Shown: positions 37,212 through 49,309 of the stretch, piece after piece
How positions within the stretch are numbered: the first letter of the stretch is position 1
Layout: every line of letters begins with the position of its first letter
Origin: Astrocystis sublimbata
Lineage: Eukaryota; Ascomycota; Sordariomycetes; Xylariales; Xylariaceae
Assembly: GCA_022453515.1 (NCBI GenBank)
Contig: JAJNNY010000031.1
Span: 372,001-436,000 of the forward strand
Direction: 5' to 3'
DNA: 64,000 nucleotides
Program-made: the position numbers and the translations under genes
Notes under the pieces: model-generated
Told to the model about the DNA's origin: nothing
The model's database searches: none
Seen by the model: only the letters and a program-made list of their open reading frames with translations

Positions 37212-39192
37212 TTGGCATGCGGTGCAACGAGAACGAGGGTTGTGTTGTCGGCTCGGGTGCTGGCGCAATGGCTCATGTGACGGGACAGCGCCCACGACCT
37301 CGGCCTCGGGGCTTAAGCAGAGAGAGACCTGGGAGAGCAAGGCCGAGCCCTGTGTGTGTTATGGGCCGTAATTTATGTTGGATGGGATTGTGGGATGGGC
37401 TTTTTGAATTACGGTTCCTAATCGAAAGGCTGGCTAAGGTAGATTGTATAAACAAAGCAGTAAGTCAGGAAGAAAACGATGGCCAAATTCAGAAGAATCT
37501 ACGAGAAGTCGAAATGGGAAGAAGAAGAAGCGATGGATGATGAATGGAATGGCGTCGATGGCGGCAATCGCAATGTACAGAGGAGTATGCAGGTCGCGAG
37601 AAGAAGCCGGATTGGAGGCACGATGCTGTCTGTATTGGCTGCGAGCATGTGGCTCGCTCGCTCTGCCGCCAACGACGTATCATATGGGTCCTGAACATGG
37701 CTGAGGGCGTGAGGGCGTCAGGGCGTCAGGGCGTGAGGCGGCAGGCTTCACAGTATGCACAGGTGGGTTTTGATAATGGACACGGTGAGAGACCCCCCCT
37801 TGACTTCAATGACAGGCAAGACAGGCGAGACAGGCTTGGAAATCACCCGCTGTGGGCCCTGGATGCCTGGCTAGCGCAAAATCGATAGGTGTGATGTGCC
37901 TGCTTACGTGATGTGATAGTGGGGAGAGAAGGCAAAGTTGCAATGAGCCTACATTTTTGGCAATTACGACTCATCAGATTACGTCCGCTTACAATAACCA
38001 TAGTATTTTATTTTGCCAAGATCATAAGGTATCTTGGTATGAAATAGAGATGTGTGCTTGTGATCACTTTTTACTGCACACTTGCTCCTCAGAACCAAAC
38101 AGGCGCGGCAGAGCATTGAGAAGGCATTTGTACATGTACCTTCAGCATAGGGACCGCGGGAGTCAGGGGGCCAGGGGGGCAGGATACCAGGTAATTCCTT
38201 CAAGCTGGCACAAAGGCTCGTGGCGAGCGTGGTTTACCTGCACCAGTCGAGCCAGTAGCAGGTAGATCCATGGATGCTACCTGGGATGGCGAGTTCTGTG
38301 TAGTAGTACATGCTGAGGTAGGTGTGCAGAATGTCAATATCACGTCATAGTTGAGTCAATGGCCCTTGGGGGAGGTATGTACCTAATAAACTTGTGTACA
38401 ACTTACCTAACCTACCTCCTAGGTAGACCAGCCCTGCCAGATAACATATGCGCACCTGGCTTTGTATGCCAAGTTTCAACCCTCACGAACTAAAAGACCC
38501 TGAGCATGAGCAGTCTTGAAAATAAAGAACTATGTGTGTTAAGTGTTTTGAAATTGCGTACATAGGCGAGAGGGGTAGAAAGACAACCTTATGGAAGTAC
38601 GCGGCTTTCTGTAGTTAGATACTCTGTACATACGGCAGGGTCAACCTACAGGCTCGCCAGGCGCGACCTTAGCTGGGGCGAAGCTGGGACTCGGCTGGGA
38701 CTCTGATGAATATGACGCTAAACCCACTGCAGCCCACCGCTACCGCCAATCCCACCAGATTCCGTCCATTCCGTCAATTCCATGCATGGAATGATTACTT
38801 GATCGCTTTCACTGGCCGATAACACTTTGCCCGCCCACTTTCATTGCTCCCCATCGCATCCCACTTCTTCGCCTCAACCCCTCCACCCCTCCATTCAAAA
38901 TTCCCTACCGCCCGGCACCCAAACCTAGAACCCTTCTGATAAATGCTCAAAGTCGGTAGTGCAACGGTGTCGCACCACTGTTCTTTTTTTTCACTTTCCA
39001 CATATTTGGGCCACCTTCTTTGGTCTTGTTGACTCGTATTGAAGACGAAATTCGAGTTCCCGGTCTACAGTAGAGCAGCCACCGTCCCAACTCGACGCTT
39101 TCCTGCCTTTTCGCAGATATCAACTTCATATAGTTGACCGAGAGGCATATCGGTTTCTACAGAACCACGCCCGTTTTCGCTGGCTGGTAAAG
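37212..39192. other. Divergent intergenic between HUL4 and REI1
   Basis: This holds both promoters. Two CCTCGG hexamers lie at 37298-37309. Minisatellites lie at 37703-37734 and 37811-37837 (three GACAGGC-type 9-mers). CCTAGG occurs near 38418. No gene is recognised; short frames around 37444-37704 overlap in several phases and look random. Confidence 0.55.
37703..37734 (+). repeat. 8-bp minisatellite, four units
   Basis: Units are GAGGGCGT twice and CAGGGCGT twice. It lies in the HUL4-REI1 promoter region. No role is evident. Confidence 0.85.
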
Positions 39193-40948
39193 ATGGCCAC
39201 CATAGCAAGCAACCGGCCCTCGGGCGCCCAGGCTCATCAAGATCCCGCTCCCTCGTCTCATCAGTACACCTGCAACACATGCCAGGTCGCTTTCCGATAT
39301 GCAGACACCCAGAAGGGCCACATGAAGAGTGATTGGCAGTACGTATTAGTCCTGTCCCTGCGATCCCGCGCCACCTAGCTCCGATAGCATATCGCACCAT
39401 GCTAACGACCGCATCTCCTGCCACAGCCGATACAACTTGAAGCGCCGTGTTGCATCACTGCCCCCGATCACATCCGAAGTATTTACCGAGAAGGTCTTTG
39501 AAGCCCGCGCTGCCACCGAGGCTGAGGCCGACCGTGCCGGCTTCCAGCAGCTGTGTGAGGTCTGCCAGCGAACGTATTATAGTGAGAACTCGTACCGGAA
39601 TCATATCAGCAGCCAGAAGCACAAGGCCAAGGAGGCGGTCCTGGCCAGACGTGGAAGCAATGTGGACGACATCAGTTCTGTCATGAGCTCGACCTTCTCT
39701 CTCGGAGACCCGATACCGACACCCTCCGAGGAGGTGGACTCTGACGCTGAGGATGAGTTCAATGTAGTCGTCGACAACCTGCAGAAGACCAGCCTCAAGG
39801 ATCGTCCGTCTCCTGTCAAGAGACCTTCGCACCCGGCCCCTTCTTCCGATTTGCAATCTGAGCAGGAAAATACCACAACCGAACAGTCCAGCGAAACAGC
39901 TTCCCAGGCAGAGACACCTGTTGCGGGCGTCACACTGAAAAGCTGTCTGTTCTGCAATTACAACTCTCCCACACTCTCCCTGAATGTTGTCCATATGGAA
40001 CGTATTCATGGCATGTTCATTCCAGAGAAGCAATATCTCGTTGACCTTGATGGCTTGATTGCCTCTCTCCAAGAGCGCATTCAAGAGTATCACGAATGTC
40101 TTTGCTGTGGAAAACTTAAGAGCACCGTTGCTGCAGTACAGACACATATGCGCGACAAGGGCCATTGCATGATTCCTTTCACAACTGAGGGCGAGCAACT
40201 CGAGATTGGTGATTACTATGATTTCAGAAGCACTTATTCCGATGGTGAAGAGTCGGAGGATGAGTCCGCTGATGATGATGATAAACCCAACGGGGGTGCC
40301 AAATTGTGTGTCAAGCGATCCTCCAAGTCAGTCGGAGAGAACGGCAACGCAATTAAGGCAGAAGAGGAAGGCTGGGAAACGGATAGCTCAGCGTCGTCCT
40401 GTGATTCCGACGACCTCCAATCCATCCCGGTTGACAATTCATACAAACAACTTGAGCGACTCGAGAAGCACCCGCATCACTCATCCCATGATCCTCGGCC
40501 TCACCATCAGAAGGATGGCTGGCACTCTCACGCTCACAAGAACCGTGCCATTTTCTACGACGATGCTGAGTTGCACCTGCCATCCGGCCGTGCCGTTGGA
40601 CATCGGTCTCTCGCCAAATACTACCGTCAAAACCTAAACCACTACCCGACGGAAGAAGAGCGCGCCGAGAAGCTGGCGCTTGTGGCTGCTGAAGCCGCGG
40701 ATGACGAGGATGCCTTGAACAGGAACGGCACACTCGCCATTCGAGAGAATCGTGGCAAGTACGGAGCTGTGGTCAGCCGGGCAGACGGTGGTCGCGGCAT
40801 GACTGGAGTGAGTGACCAGAAGAAGAAGGAAGTTCAGCGTGCGATACCGCGCAGTATCCGGCAGCAACAGACCAGGGAGGCCCGCAACGAGTGGCTCCTG
40901 AACAGGAGGAACAACCACCAGGAGCATTACAACTACCAGATTCTGTAG
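39193..40948 (+). CDS. REI1: Pre-60S ribosome biogenesis factor REI1
   Basis: Rei1 is a cytoplasmic zinc-finger protein that releases Arx1/Alb1 from the nascent 60S subunit and probes the exit tunnel with its C-terminus. Exons are 39193-39338 and 39427-40948 (555 aa). Zinc finger 1 is C27-x2-C30 with H43 and H49; the second histidine is formed across the intron (SDW-HRYNLKRR). Further fingers are LCEVCQRTYYSENSYRNH, CLFCNYNSPTLSLNVVHM and CLCCGKLKSTVAAVQTHM. An acidic stretch (about 275-295, EESEDESADDDD) and the conserved LPSGRAVGHRSLAKYYRQN follow. The C-terminus is basic, as needed for tunnel insertion. REI1 and its paralogue REH1 cannot be separated by eye, but a single-copy fungal gene is expected. 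Confidence 0.94.
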
Positions 40949-43203
40949 TTTAAGGTGAGTGGAAGGTCGGAAGGGCGACGGCGGCATGTCTGGCGCATTC
41001 GGAGAAAAGGAGTTTGGAGCATTAGATGCGATGTTTCATAAACAGCTTACCCATGAATGAACCATTGCGTATGAATTACTGCTATATCAGCATCCTCTCT
41101 TGTCTTTTTTTACATGGCGTATTCGTGATATCTTTCGTTGCCAATGCTGAGATGGCCACTGAATGGCGAGATTAAGCCCCTGATGAATGAATTCACTAGG
41201 ATACGTGAGGAAGGAGGAATGAGAGATATGAAATCGGAAAATCAACTATACCGTCTCCCAAAAAGACAAATTACTTTTTCCTGGGTGCCTTGTTTATGGT
41301 AACTCTTGACGTCCATATGTCTCCCATAGCCAGACATGTTACCGCACAAGTTTGACCTAAAAGGGTACCTAAGGTCAATATGATACCTAACCCAGTTATC
41401 AGACAAGACGAGGTTGCCTACCCCTGTTCACCTGATAATACATGCTCCATACCTAGGGTAAAGACCCCACTCACAGCTAAGAGAGTAGGTACTTAACGCC
41501 ACACCTACGCCACCCTTTCTATATATTCAGATTAAAAATACTACATATTAAAATCAAAAAAAAAAGTTGCGAAAGGGCTGGCTGGGGCGAGGACCGGACC
41601 GTAAGGGACGGCGGCCGAGTTCCTAGAGGTCCAACCCTTCTGGGCGGAGCCCTCTCTTGTTGTGTAATATCATCCGAGATCATGTACTCTTGTGGCTGTG
41701 AGTACATTTCTACCCCCTGCTATTATCAGGCGAGCAGGGGGGAGGTAACCTCATCTTGTCTGACCTGCGTACGCTTCGGAGTTGCCCTAGCTAGCGCCCG
41801 TACTTACAGCTGCCGGAACGGTGCGTCGCATAGTTATAACCGCTCAGCTTTGCTCCTGGGGTACATTGGTGCCAATTTTCTAAATTTGACGACGTGTGAG
41901 CGAGGTATGGGGCATGCTCAGCCTCAATTATTCGATTTGCACGGCACGCCCCAAATATGGCTGGACACGAGCGGAAATCTTTGCAATGGTTGAAAAGCAT
42001 AATGTGGATTTTTATTATATGATACAAATTGAATTTATGTGAGTCTTTTCTGTCACTGTTTGTTGTTTCTAGTATTTGCAATTTTGGGATATTGTCCTGT
42101 ATTAATCAGGGGTTCGTTCGGACCACTAGATTCAGCACAACAGTGCTATGTGAGATATTTGGATTTGGACGTCCAGCAGATGCAGATTATTGGAATGGCC
42201 ACCTTTTTCCATTGCGAGAACAACGATTCTGGGTGTTTTTGATATATTTGAGTCGCCCCTAGCTGTATTCGCAGAGTTCTTGGCCATTTCAGGGGCGTGC
42301 TAGGGCATCCTGCGAGGTCATCTCAAGAGAGAACCAAGGCGAAGTGCATAGTGCGGAATGACTTTTGCACTTTGCTGCTATATTTGTGCCACTGCCGCTT
42401 TCTCGGTTGGTGAGTGATATCGTTAAGTGAGTGCACTTCGTTAGAAGTCCTCGATCGCCAATATCGTAAGAGGGTAGCAACCGGCTGGGCGTTAGGAGTC
42501 CCGCCCGCTTTATCCTGTGGCAGGGGAAGGGGAAACAGGAGAGATGGATTTTGATCAATTTCTACGAAGAATCTAGCTATGGGTTGATAGAAACGATCCA
42601 TGTTCAGCAGTGTAGATAGGACTAGAACTATATCGCGGAGAGGTGGTGCCTTGCATATCATTATTAATTATTTCACGGAACTAATGACGTGGCGTTAGGA
42701 GGCGTGGATGTTGACTGAGCCCAACATGAAATTAAGCTTGGTACTACAGATGATAATAGTGTGCAGTCCATGCCCCTGCCTTGAATTTAAAAAGGCCTTT
42801 GAGACAAGTGCCAGTGTTCCATCGGGTTCCAGATCAGTATGCGAAGGAGAGTATCCTACACCGCCCAGCATCGTATACCTGAACCAATTATTGCCATTAA
42901 CCGCATACTTTCCCAACAGGCCGCAGCATTACGTCAGGTGGTGCTCTATTCTACAGCTGCAATACGAAAGTCAAAGTATTCGAGCATTAGGGCATTAGGG
43001 CTTTGTCACACACGAATTTTGCAGGCATTGATGTGAAAGCAGAACAATGAGGTGTAATTATTTCATTCCCTATGCTGAGTAACCATCGTGCTTCTTCCTC
43101 CCCATAGGACTGACCACATTAAAGGTACAGGGTGTGTCGTATAGCAAACATATGTACCAAAGAACAAGTAGATCCACCATTCCTAACAATACAAAAGCGA
43201 GAC
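40949..43203. other. Gene-poor AT-rich region
   Basis: I find no supported gene here. Short frames (41682-41993, 42323-42661) have no family features. The DNA is AT-rich with an A-run at 41555-41564. This begins the accessory part of the window. Confidence 0.5.
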
Positions 43204-43545
43204 TCATCGAGTCTCTTGCGATGTTACCACATCTGGAGGAGACTGTTTCCAGCCATGTCTGACTCTAGGGGCGACGTATTTGATTTTGTTTTTTCCCTCG
43301 TCGTCTACATAAGACTTGAGGGATCCGTTTCGAATATAGATGATTGGCCTCAATGACTGGGCAGTTTGCCAGGGGCTGTCTCCCTCGTTAGAGGTGGTCG
43401 ATTCGGCAGAGCAGGTGCTCGCCGTAGCGGGGACCCCTTTGTCGGGCGGGGTTTCGAGGTCAGGGCTGGCCTCCAACTTTAGAGTCAGAGGCAGGTGCTT
43501 GTGAATTTCCGTAGCAGCCATGGTATAAGTAGTGGTGGAAGACAT
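43204..43545 (-). CDS. Small protein of unknown function (113 aa)
   Basis: I do not recognise this protein. It is hydrophilic, without signal peptide or membrane helix: an S/T/P-rich first half, then a more ordered part with LRPIIYIRNGSLKSYVD and KNKIKYVAPRVRHGW. Three things support a real gene: a plausible 5'-UTR intron (43552-43693, donor GTAAGT, TACTAAC branch site, acceptor CCAAG) ends 6 bases before the ATG; a TATATAA box lies at 43929-43935 on the same strand; and the amino-acid composition looks natural. The open frame alone could be chance. Confidence 0.45.
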   Translation of the reverse strand: MSSTTTYTMAATEIHKHLPLTLKLEASPDLETPPDKGVPATASTCSAESTTSNEGDSPWQTAQSLRPIIYIRNGSLKSYVDDEGKNKIKYVAPRVRHGWKQSPPDVVTSQETR

Positions 43546-43928
43546 GCTATCCTTGGATAATAGTTAGTAAGGGACATGAAATAAAGCTTATAGGCACAAG
43601 GTGTGAGTTTGATGAGAGGTGATGATGATGGTTATGTGGACAGAGCGAACACGAATACAAAGTGGCGTAGTCGAAGATGGATGACGAACTTACAGATACC
43701 GGTCGTAATTTGTACTCAAAACTTGCTGGGCCGAATGACAATTCGATTGATCGATGAGTATGAAGGTGAATTTGATGCGATATACGTGATATCAGTAGAC
43801 TATCCGCTTGGTTCGTGCGATGGTCAGGTGGTTGGCTGTGTTGGAGATTCTGCGAAGCAGGTGTTGTACACGGATGGAGGATAGAATGGAAAGTGCGAGA
43901 AGGCAGAGAGCAGAGCGAAGGCCTTCCA

Positions 43929-43935
43929 TTATATA
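43929..43935 (-). promoter_or_regulatory. TATA box of the small gene
   Basis: TATATAA on the minus strand lies about 235 bases above the donor of the proposed leader intron, which is a sensible spacing for a transcription start. Confidence 0.4.
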
Positions 43936-45906
43936 GCCACTCTCAATTAAAGTTAAAGTTTATATACCTTCATTTCTGCATTCTATTACCAAACGTTCCC
44001 AGTCTGACACTGATCTATATGCAGGCTACCTCCCACACACGAGCTATGCATTAGACACATCCCTGGACCCTAATACTAACCCTAATACTAACTCAGTGGC
44101 CCCCTTCTGGCCAGATTTCTCATCGTCCCGATGCCTCCCCTCGAAGAGTTGTACTGTTGAGAAGCCGAAGACAGGGAGACCTGGATGCTAGGGTCACCTT
44201 CTCAAGAAATAACAGCTAGATTGCTGATTGTTAGCCTCTGAGCCTCCAAATGTACCTACGGGGGATCAAGTACGAACTACCTAGGTATGTATAGGTTGAA
44301 GTCGTGGTCTTCTCCCCAACCATTGGGGTTTCCATAGCTTGGTCTTGAGTAGTACATAGATGACTCTCATAGTACTTATCTACCCCGTAGGGTCGTAACA
44401 ATAGAAAAGAGTGTATGTTTAAATACCTCATTGCCTCTCTCTTTCGGCTCGTATTCAAATCGACTCTTGTACAATGCCACGTGTGTGGAAAGTCTTTCTC
44501 GTTTCTGGTTGGATCACGGATCGCAACGCTATGTTGATGGCTGATCACGAGCATCTGCACATGTTACAATAAATCAATTATCGTATTGCAACAAGCTAGG
44601 CAACCTTACCTCCAAGGGCCAGGCAGGACGATACAGTGTCTACATTTTCTGCGCCCGGTGAGTTACCTGGCGGTATTGCTAAAATGATTCCATGCACGCA
44701 ACCACCCTGACGTAATTATAGGCTGGTTGCTGGGACCACGGACTGGCTAACATCAACAATCACAATAACAACCCCTGATGGTCCCTATTCCACATAAAGA
44801 CGCGTCGTCTCAGCGGTTTCTTGAGTAAAATTGCACCGAGGACAAGGATCAATCCATGTGCTAGCCTGGTGCACTGTAGGTCTAAGCAGCACGAAAGTTA
44901 CTTTGTGACGATTGGCTTGGACACCATATCAAGCTTTTCGTTTACAAGGATGGGGAGGAAAGTGCATACAGAAACCACTTGCTGTCAGTCCGCTCCTGCA
45001 TCGCAAACAGAATGATCGATACTTTGTCACATGCTTGGTCAGAAGCCCAGGAGTAACTTATGTCAAGGCTACAGCATACGCTCTGTTCGATTAATTGCAC
45101 ATAATCTAGCAAAAATGCAGCACATAAAAGCTAATGCTAGCTGCATTAATGAAGGGAAATAATTTCCTTCATCGAGTCACTATAGGGACAAGGCGTTAAT
45201 GTTGTTGCAAGCAACAGTGAGAAAACCACAAGCATTGACTCAAGTTATATTTGAAATACCCAATCACCAGGGCCCATTCAACGGGCGTGAACAGCATTTC
45301 TAGAAGATAAAAAGTGTAAAAGCTCATCGCCAGCGACTCTAAGTGACTCAATATTTAAAGTAATCCAAGTCAAGCAATGAATCCTCTTCAATGTCAAAGT
45401 TAAAGTGTCACGGAGAAGTGTATCTATACTACGTCTCTTAGGTGATTTAATCAGGTAATTACCTAGTATTACACCGGCTCACGCTTATAAATGGCTTCTC
45501 ACATTTCCTTTTGCGTACTTAGAAACTTACTTTAGAGATCATCTGAATCTATATCTATGAGCTCCCTTCTAGAGACTGGACTAGCTATTCTTCCTATAAG
45601 TGATTGTGTACTCTCTTACGTGACATGGAGCAATCTAGAAACCATCTTACGAATGTAGCCAGTGGTGTATACAAGAGTCTGAGCACAAATACCAGAACAA
45701 TATTTGCGACAATCTCCACCTACCTAGTACATAATTATCTAATACTTGGCAATACAGAGGACTCAGCTATCGTAATAAAATTACCTCTAGCGACCTGGGG
45801 ATTACAATGCAACTTAGAGGTAGGTAAATAGATGCAATATGTGATGTTACTTGACACGTGATCAAAATGTCCAAGGAGCTGTACATGGAGGCGGATATAT
45901 AAGTAC
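43936..45906. other. AT-rich region without gene
   Basis: I see no coding structure. A 12-bp tandem pair (44068-44091) and one CCTAGG word (44281) are present. The region leads into repeat copy A. Confidence 0.5.
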
Positions 45907-46620
45907 TGTAGCGGGAGATTAAGAGGGGCCACAAGGCTTGTTAGTCTTCTAGAAAGGCAATAAAGCTTCCGAAATCCACAACGCTTCCGGACCTAGCGGT
46001 ACCTCTATACTAAAATAATAAGGGGAAGTACATCCGTAGCGGTACAGGGCATAGCTACTAGAAATACAAGCGATCAAGCACTATAGCTTAGATTCACGAA
46101 TTCAAAAGCATACGGAAGCACGTACGGAAAGCACGAAGCAGAATATAATCGTAGAAATGGAAGGCTCGTCGAACTTAAAAAAAATCTCCCTCGTCAAGCC
46201 TATATGCCTCCATTCCTGTCCTTCTCACACACATACTACACACACACATACTGCACACACCCACACCCACACACATACCCACGCCACACGCGCGCGCGCG
46301 CATACTAGGTACGAGGCATTAGCCAATTGAATAGCCCACGTAAATACGCCCCGCCGTATATATAGTATACTGACTAGGATTATAGCTACAGGCTACCTAC
46401 TGGATTAGACTACCTACTGGACTAGATTACCCCCAAAGACTAGACTAGAACCTACCCCTACGGATTAGAGCCTACCCCCATAGACTAGATTAGAGCCTAC
46501 CCCTAAGGACTAGAGCCTACCCTCAAAGACTGGCAGGCAGGCAGGTAGGCAAGTAGGCAGGTAGACAGGTAGGCAGGTAAGCAGGTAGGCAGGTAGGCAA
46601 GTAGGCAAGTAGACAGATAG
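45907..46620 (+). repeat. Direct repeat copy A (about 714 bp)
   Basis: It starts TGTAGCGGGAGATT and is alignable along its length with 61990-62686. In order it holds a unique-looking 300-bp part, a CA-rich dinucleotide tract turning into (CG)n at 46225-46304, degenerate units related to GACTAGAGCCTACCCC (46400-46530), and a GGCA/GGTA tetranucleotide tail (46530-46620). No open frame is present. Differences from copy B are nearly all transitions. The parent element is not recognised; a non-autonomous transposon or solo-LTR relic are the main options. Confidence 0.85.
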
Positions 46621-47050
46621 AAATACAATACTCCTAAATTCAGCGCTCTTAGCGGTCATAATATAGCGTATTTACAGTAGTCCACAACGCTTCCCAATTC
46701 CACAACGCTTCCGAGATCCACAACGGTTATCAAATCTATATAGCTAATATTATAAGGAAGCGTTATTCAGTTCATAAAGCTTCTAAATCCCCTATAATTC
46801 CCGGTACAATAGGTACCTACTAGGTATATATGGCTTACCCAGACGCTCAGGTACCTAGCTTGAATTGCTACAGTTACTAGCGCATTATGGCCTATATATC
46901 GTGGATATCTACCTCCTACCTACTTGAGGTACCTGCAGAACTGCTTGGCAAATGAACAGCATACTCACATCATTGTACGATTTCTAGTGAATACCGTCCC
47001 AACTACTATTCATCTGTCCCTCGGCTACCCAAGTAACTCAAAGGTCAAAT
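46621..47050. other. Short spacer with repeat fragments
   Basis: It contains three further copies of the word TCCACAACG(CTTCC) (46681, 46698 and 46717) that also occurs inside repeat copy A near 45977, so this is probably more of the same old element. The last 100 bases are the EthD gene's promoter. Confidence 0.5.
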
Positions 47051-47625
47051 ATGGCCCATGCCGTCCTTTTGCTGTTCGCCTACCGTAAGCCTGGCACAAC
47101 ACCAGAGCAATTTTACGCCTACTACGAAGATATACACATCAAGTTGATCCGGGAGCTGGCCGGCGCGGACTTCCCGCTCATGCACACTCGCCGCTATGTC
47201 CACCGTACCAAAGGCGAGGGAAGCACCGAGCGAAATGCCGAGTATCCCGCCACAGTCTTCCTGGGCGAACAGGCAGATTTCGACTACGACTGTTGCTCAG
47301 AGCTGATTTTCGCCAACGACGCCGCCCTGCACTCCTTTAAGACCACCATGGCTGAGCCTGGCAAGGCCGCTCGCATCGCTGCCGACGAGGACAATTTTCT
47401 TGATCGTTCACGGTAAGTCACTTTTCAAACCCATATCAATCATTCAGTCAATCGTTCATTCAATCAGTCAAGCTGCTGCAGAAAGCACGGCGTAGCTATG
47501 TTTTTTGATGCAGTTGGCCTGTTCCTTTCCTTTTCATCTTACCTGCGATAAGTAATACTCATTATGTGAGTCGGTGCAGGCTACCTATCGTTCTTGTGAG
47601 CGCAACAAATGTCACAGTCAAATGA
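47051..47625 (+). CDS. EthD-domain protein (dimeric alpha-beta barrel)
   Basis: Exons are 47051-47412 and 47580-47625 (135 aa); the second supplies a short end RLPIVLVSATNVTVK after donor GTAAGT and acceptor GGTGCAG. The start MAHAVLLLFAYRKPGTTPEQFYAYYEDIHIKL is the typical EthD opening, and FANDAALHSFKTTM and DEDNFLDRSR are the typical end. The fold is a small ferredoxin-like dimer. Relatives in fungal clusters act as cyclases, dehydratases or decarboxylases on polyketides, so a tailoring step in the neighbouring polyketide pathway is possible, but the substrate is unknown. It converges with the broken hydrolase gene. If the intron is wrong, the protein ends three codons after the donor. Confidence 0.8.
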
Positions 47626-47845
47626 AGAGCAGAGGAGGAAGGGCTAGGTCAATTCATGATGACCGACTCAATGAGTGAAGAGATCAAAGTGTTGTGTGTT
47701 TAGATACCCGTTGGGATTTCTAATGACATGGGCTTTCAATTGATACTTTTTTAGAAATACTATTTATTATTGGTAGGAACTTAGCATCAACTAATCACAC
47801 CATGACACATTGGCATTATGCTTAACGCGTCTGTACTGTTACTGT

Positions 47846-49147
47846 CTACGCTCGCGATATTTCTATTGCCTCTAAGAAGTGTTTATAGTCTTCAAAGGCG
47901 CTCTCCACCATCTTCTCCAACCCAACTCCCTCATAGGCCATAATGAGATTATGCGTAACAAAGTCCGTTGCGTGAAACCTCAGCCGATTGCCCTCTACCC
48001 CAGCCATCTCTTGTGCAAAGTCCTGAATTGTATCAAACATAGCTTCCGTAGTTCCGGCTTGTACGAACAGAGGGACACGGGTTCGGAAAGGATGGTGCAG
48101 GGGTGAGACGTAAGCCACTTCTTCTGTGGTCGGCGGGTGCTTAGGAAAATAAGCCTCGGCACCCCATTGAAGTAATTCTGGAGTCAGACAATCGTTCGCT
48201 GAATTCGTCCAGCCTTTGTAGTCGGAGCCAGCGCTAGAAGTTACGTGCACCCAAGGGGACCACTGCAAGAGGTATGGTTAGCCGTGTTGTGGCTCGACAT
48301 GGGGAAGACGAGGATTGTTCAACGTCTAGGAGGTAGCTCTCTTGTGATCCAACAGGGATCATCCAGATCCAGCGACGAGGGCGTCGAGGCGCAAGGGAGC
48401 GGGGAATCTCAAGAAGAAGTACTTGCCAGGATGGCGCTGTTTGGTAGTGGGAGGTCCGTTGTACCCTCTAGGTGTCGCAGGAAAGCAACAATCAGATTAC
48501 CAGCTGCAGAATCTCCAGAAAGGATGATATTCTCCGGCCTGTATCCGAGAGACAGGACATGATGATAGAAAGTCACGATATCTTGCAAGGCAGCCGGAAA
48601 TCGCGTCGCGTCGTCGGCCGATGGGCGGTACTGCGCGAACAAGGTTCGATCTGCTTTGACATATTTCGACATGGCGGCCGCGACAGGTCGGCCGTACATT
48701 TCCGACCCATATGCCAGCACAAAGGCGCCACCAGGGAAGTGCAGCACTAGCTTCTCTCTGCCAACATCTGCCAACATCTGCCTCCGACTCCGATGGGGGA
48801 GCTGGGTACCACAACCCACCCACCTCGGCAGGCTTCGCGGCGTCGGAGGCGAGGATGCTGGAGTAGAGATCGCTCCTGGCCGGCTTGGCGAGATCATGCC
48901 GCTTCCCCGCCTTTGCGTGGTCCGAAAGCACGGCCGACATGGAGTTGGACCTGGTCTCGGTGTGATAAACCATGAGCTGTCGCACCAAGGCGTTGATAAC
49001 ACACTGCTTCATACTACACTCGTGGGAAGGACGCGCTGATTTGGGAGTGTAGCGAATCAGAAGCCATGGCACAGCGACCAATGTTCGGATGACATGGAAA
49101 GTGATGAAGATGGCCTTGAACGGCTGCTTTGACCATACTGGGGCCAT
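47846..49147 (-). pseudogene. Alpha/beta-hydrolase (HSL-like esterase), frameshifted
   Basis: Exons are 48427-49147 and 47846-48262. The N-terminal part has a hydrophobic stretch (IFITFHVIRTLVAVPWLLI), perhaps a membrane anchor. The oxyanion loop is HFPGGAF, the nucleophile elbow GDSAAGN (variant of GDSAGGN), and a late TDFVTHNLIM supplies the histidine. After GLWYPAPPSESEADVGR the frame is lost: 48761-48780 holds two exact copies of a 10-bp unit, and 10 is not a multiple of three. All else is open. Exon 1 is 721 nt, one base over a whole number of codons, exactly the excess the extra unit brings. The intron appears to be GC-AG (donor GCAAGT), joining AIL to WSPWVHVT. A TATATAT lies 84 bases upstream. 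Assembly error is an alternative. Confidence 0.8.
48761..48780 (-). repeat. 10-bp tandem duplication causing a frameshift
   Basis: CCAACATCTG occurs twice in direct succession on the plus strand. It lies within exon 1 of the hydrolase, and one copy must be an insertion relative to the family reading frame. It looks like replication slippage. Confidence 0.9.
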
Positions 49148-49294
49148 CTCGAAGGATCTCAGCGAAAGTTGAGTATGACACTGGAAACGGCGAATGATGA
49201 GATGGCCACACGAAGATCTTCCAGGTAGCATATATATGGTGTGATTGGAAGCGCGAAGTTCTCCTTCTCTGTGTAAACGCTAAGGCATACCGTA

Positions 49295-49309
49295 CCGACC
49301 TCGCCGACC
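49295..49309 (-). promoter_or_regulatory. GGTCGG direct repeat with CGAGGTCGG word
   Basis: On the minus strand two GGTCGG units form GGTCGGCGAGGTCGG, about 150 bases upstream of the hydrolase start. The 9-mer CGAGGTCGG recurs upstream of the polyketide synthase. Zinc-cluster regulators often read such CGG-type repeats; the regulator is unknown. Confidence 0.4.

Noticed and set aside
42323..42661. 112-aa minus-strand frame
   Set aside because: No family, no splice or promoter support, overlapping frames in other phases.
44068..44091. CCCTAATACTAA twice, looking like telomeric CCCTAA repeats
   Set aside because: Only two 12-bp units, and the unit is not a pure hexamer. Housekeeping genes on one side and unique DNA on the other do not support a chromosome end.
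46529..46620. Regular short repeats that could suggest a CRISPR-like array
   Set aside because: They are GGCA/GGTA tetranucleotides without unique spacers, in a eukaryotic genome.
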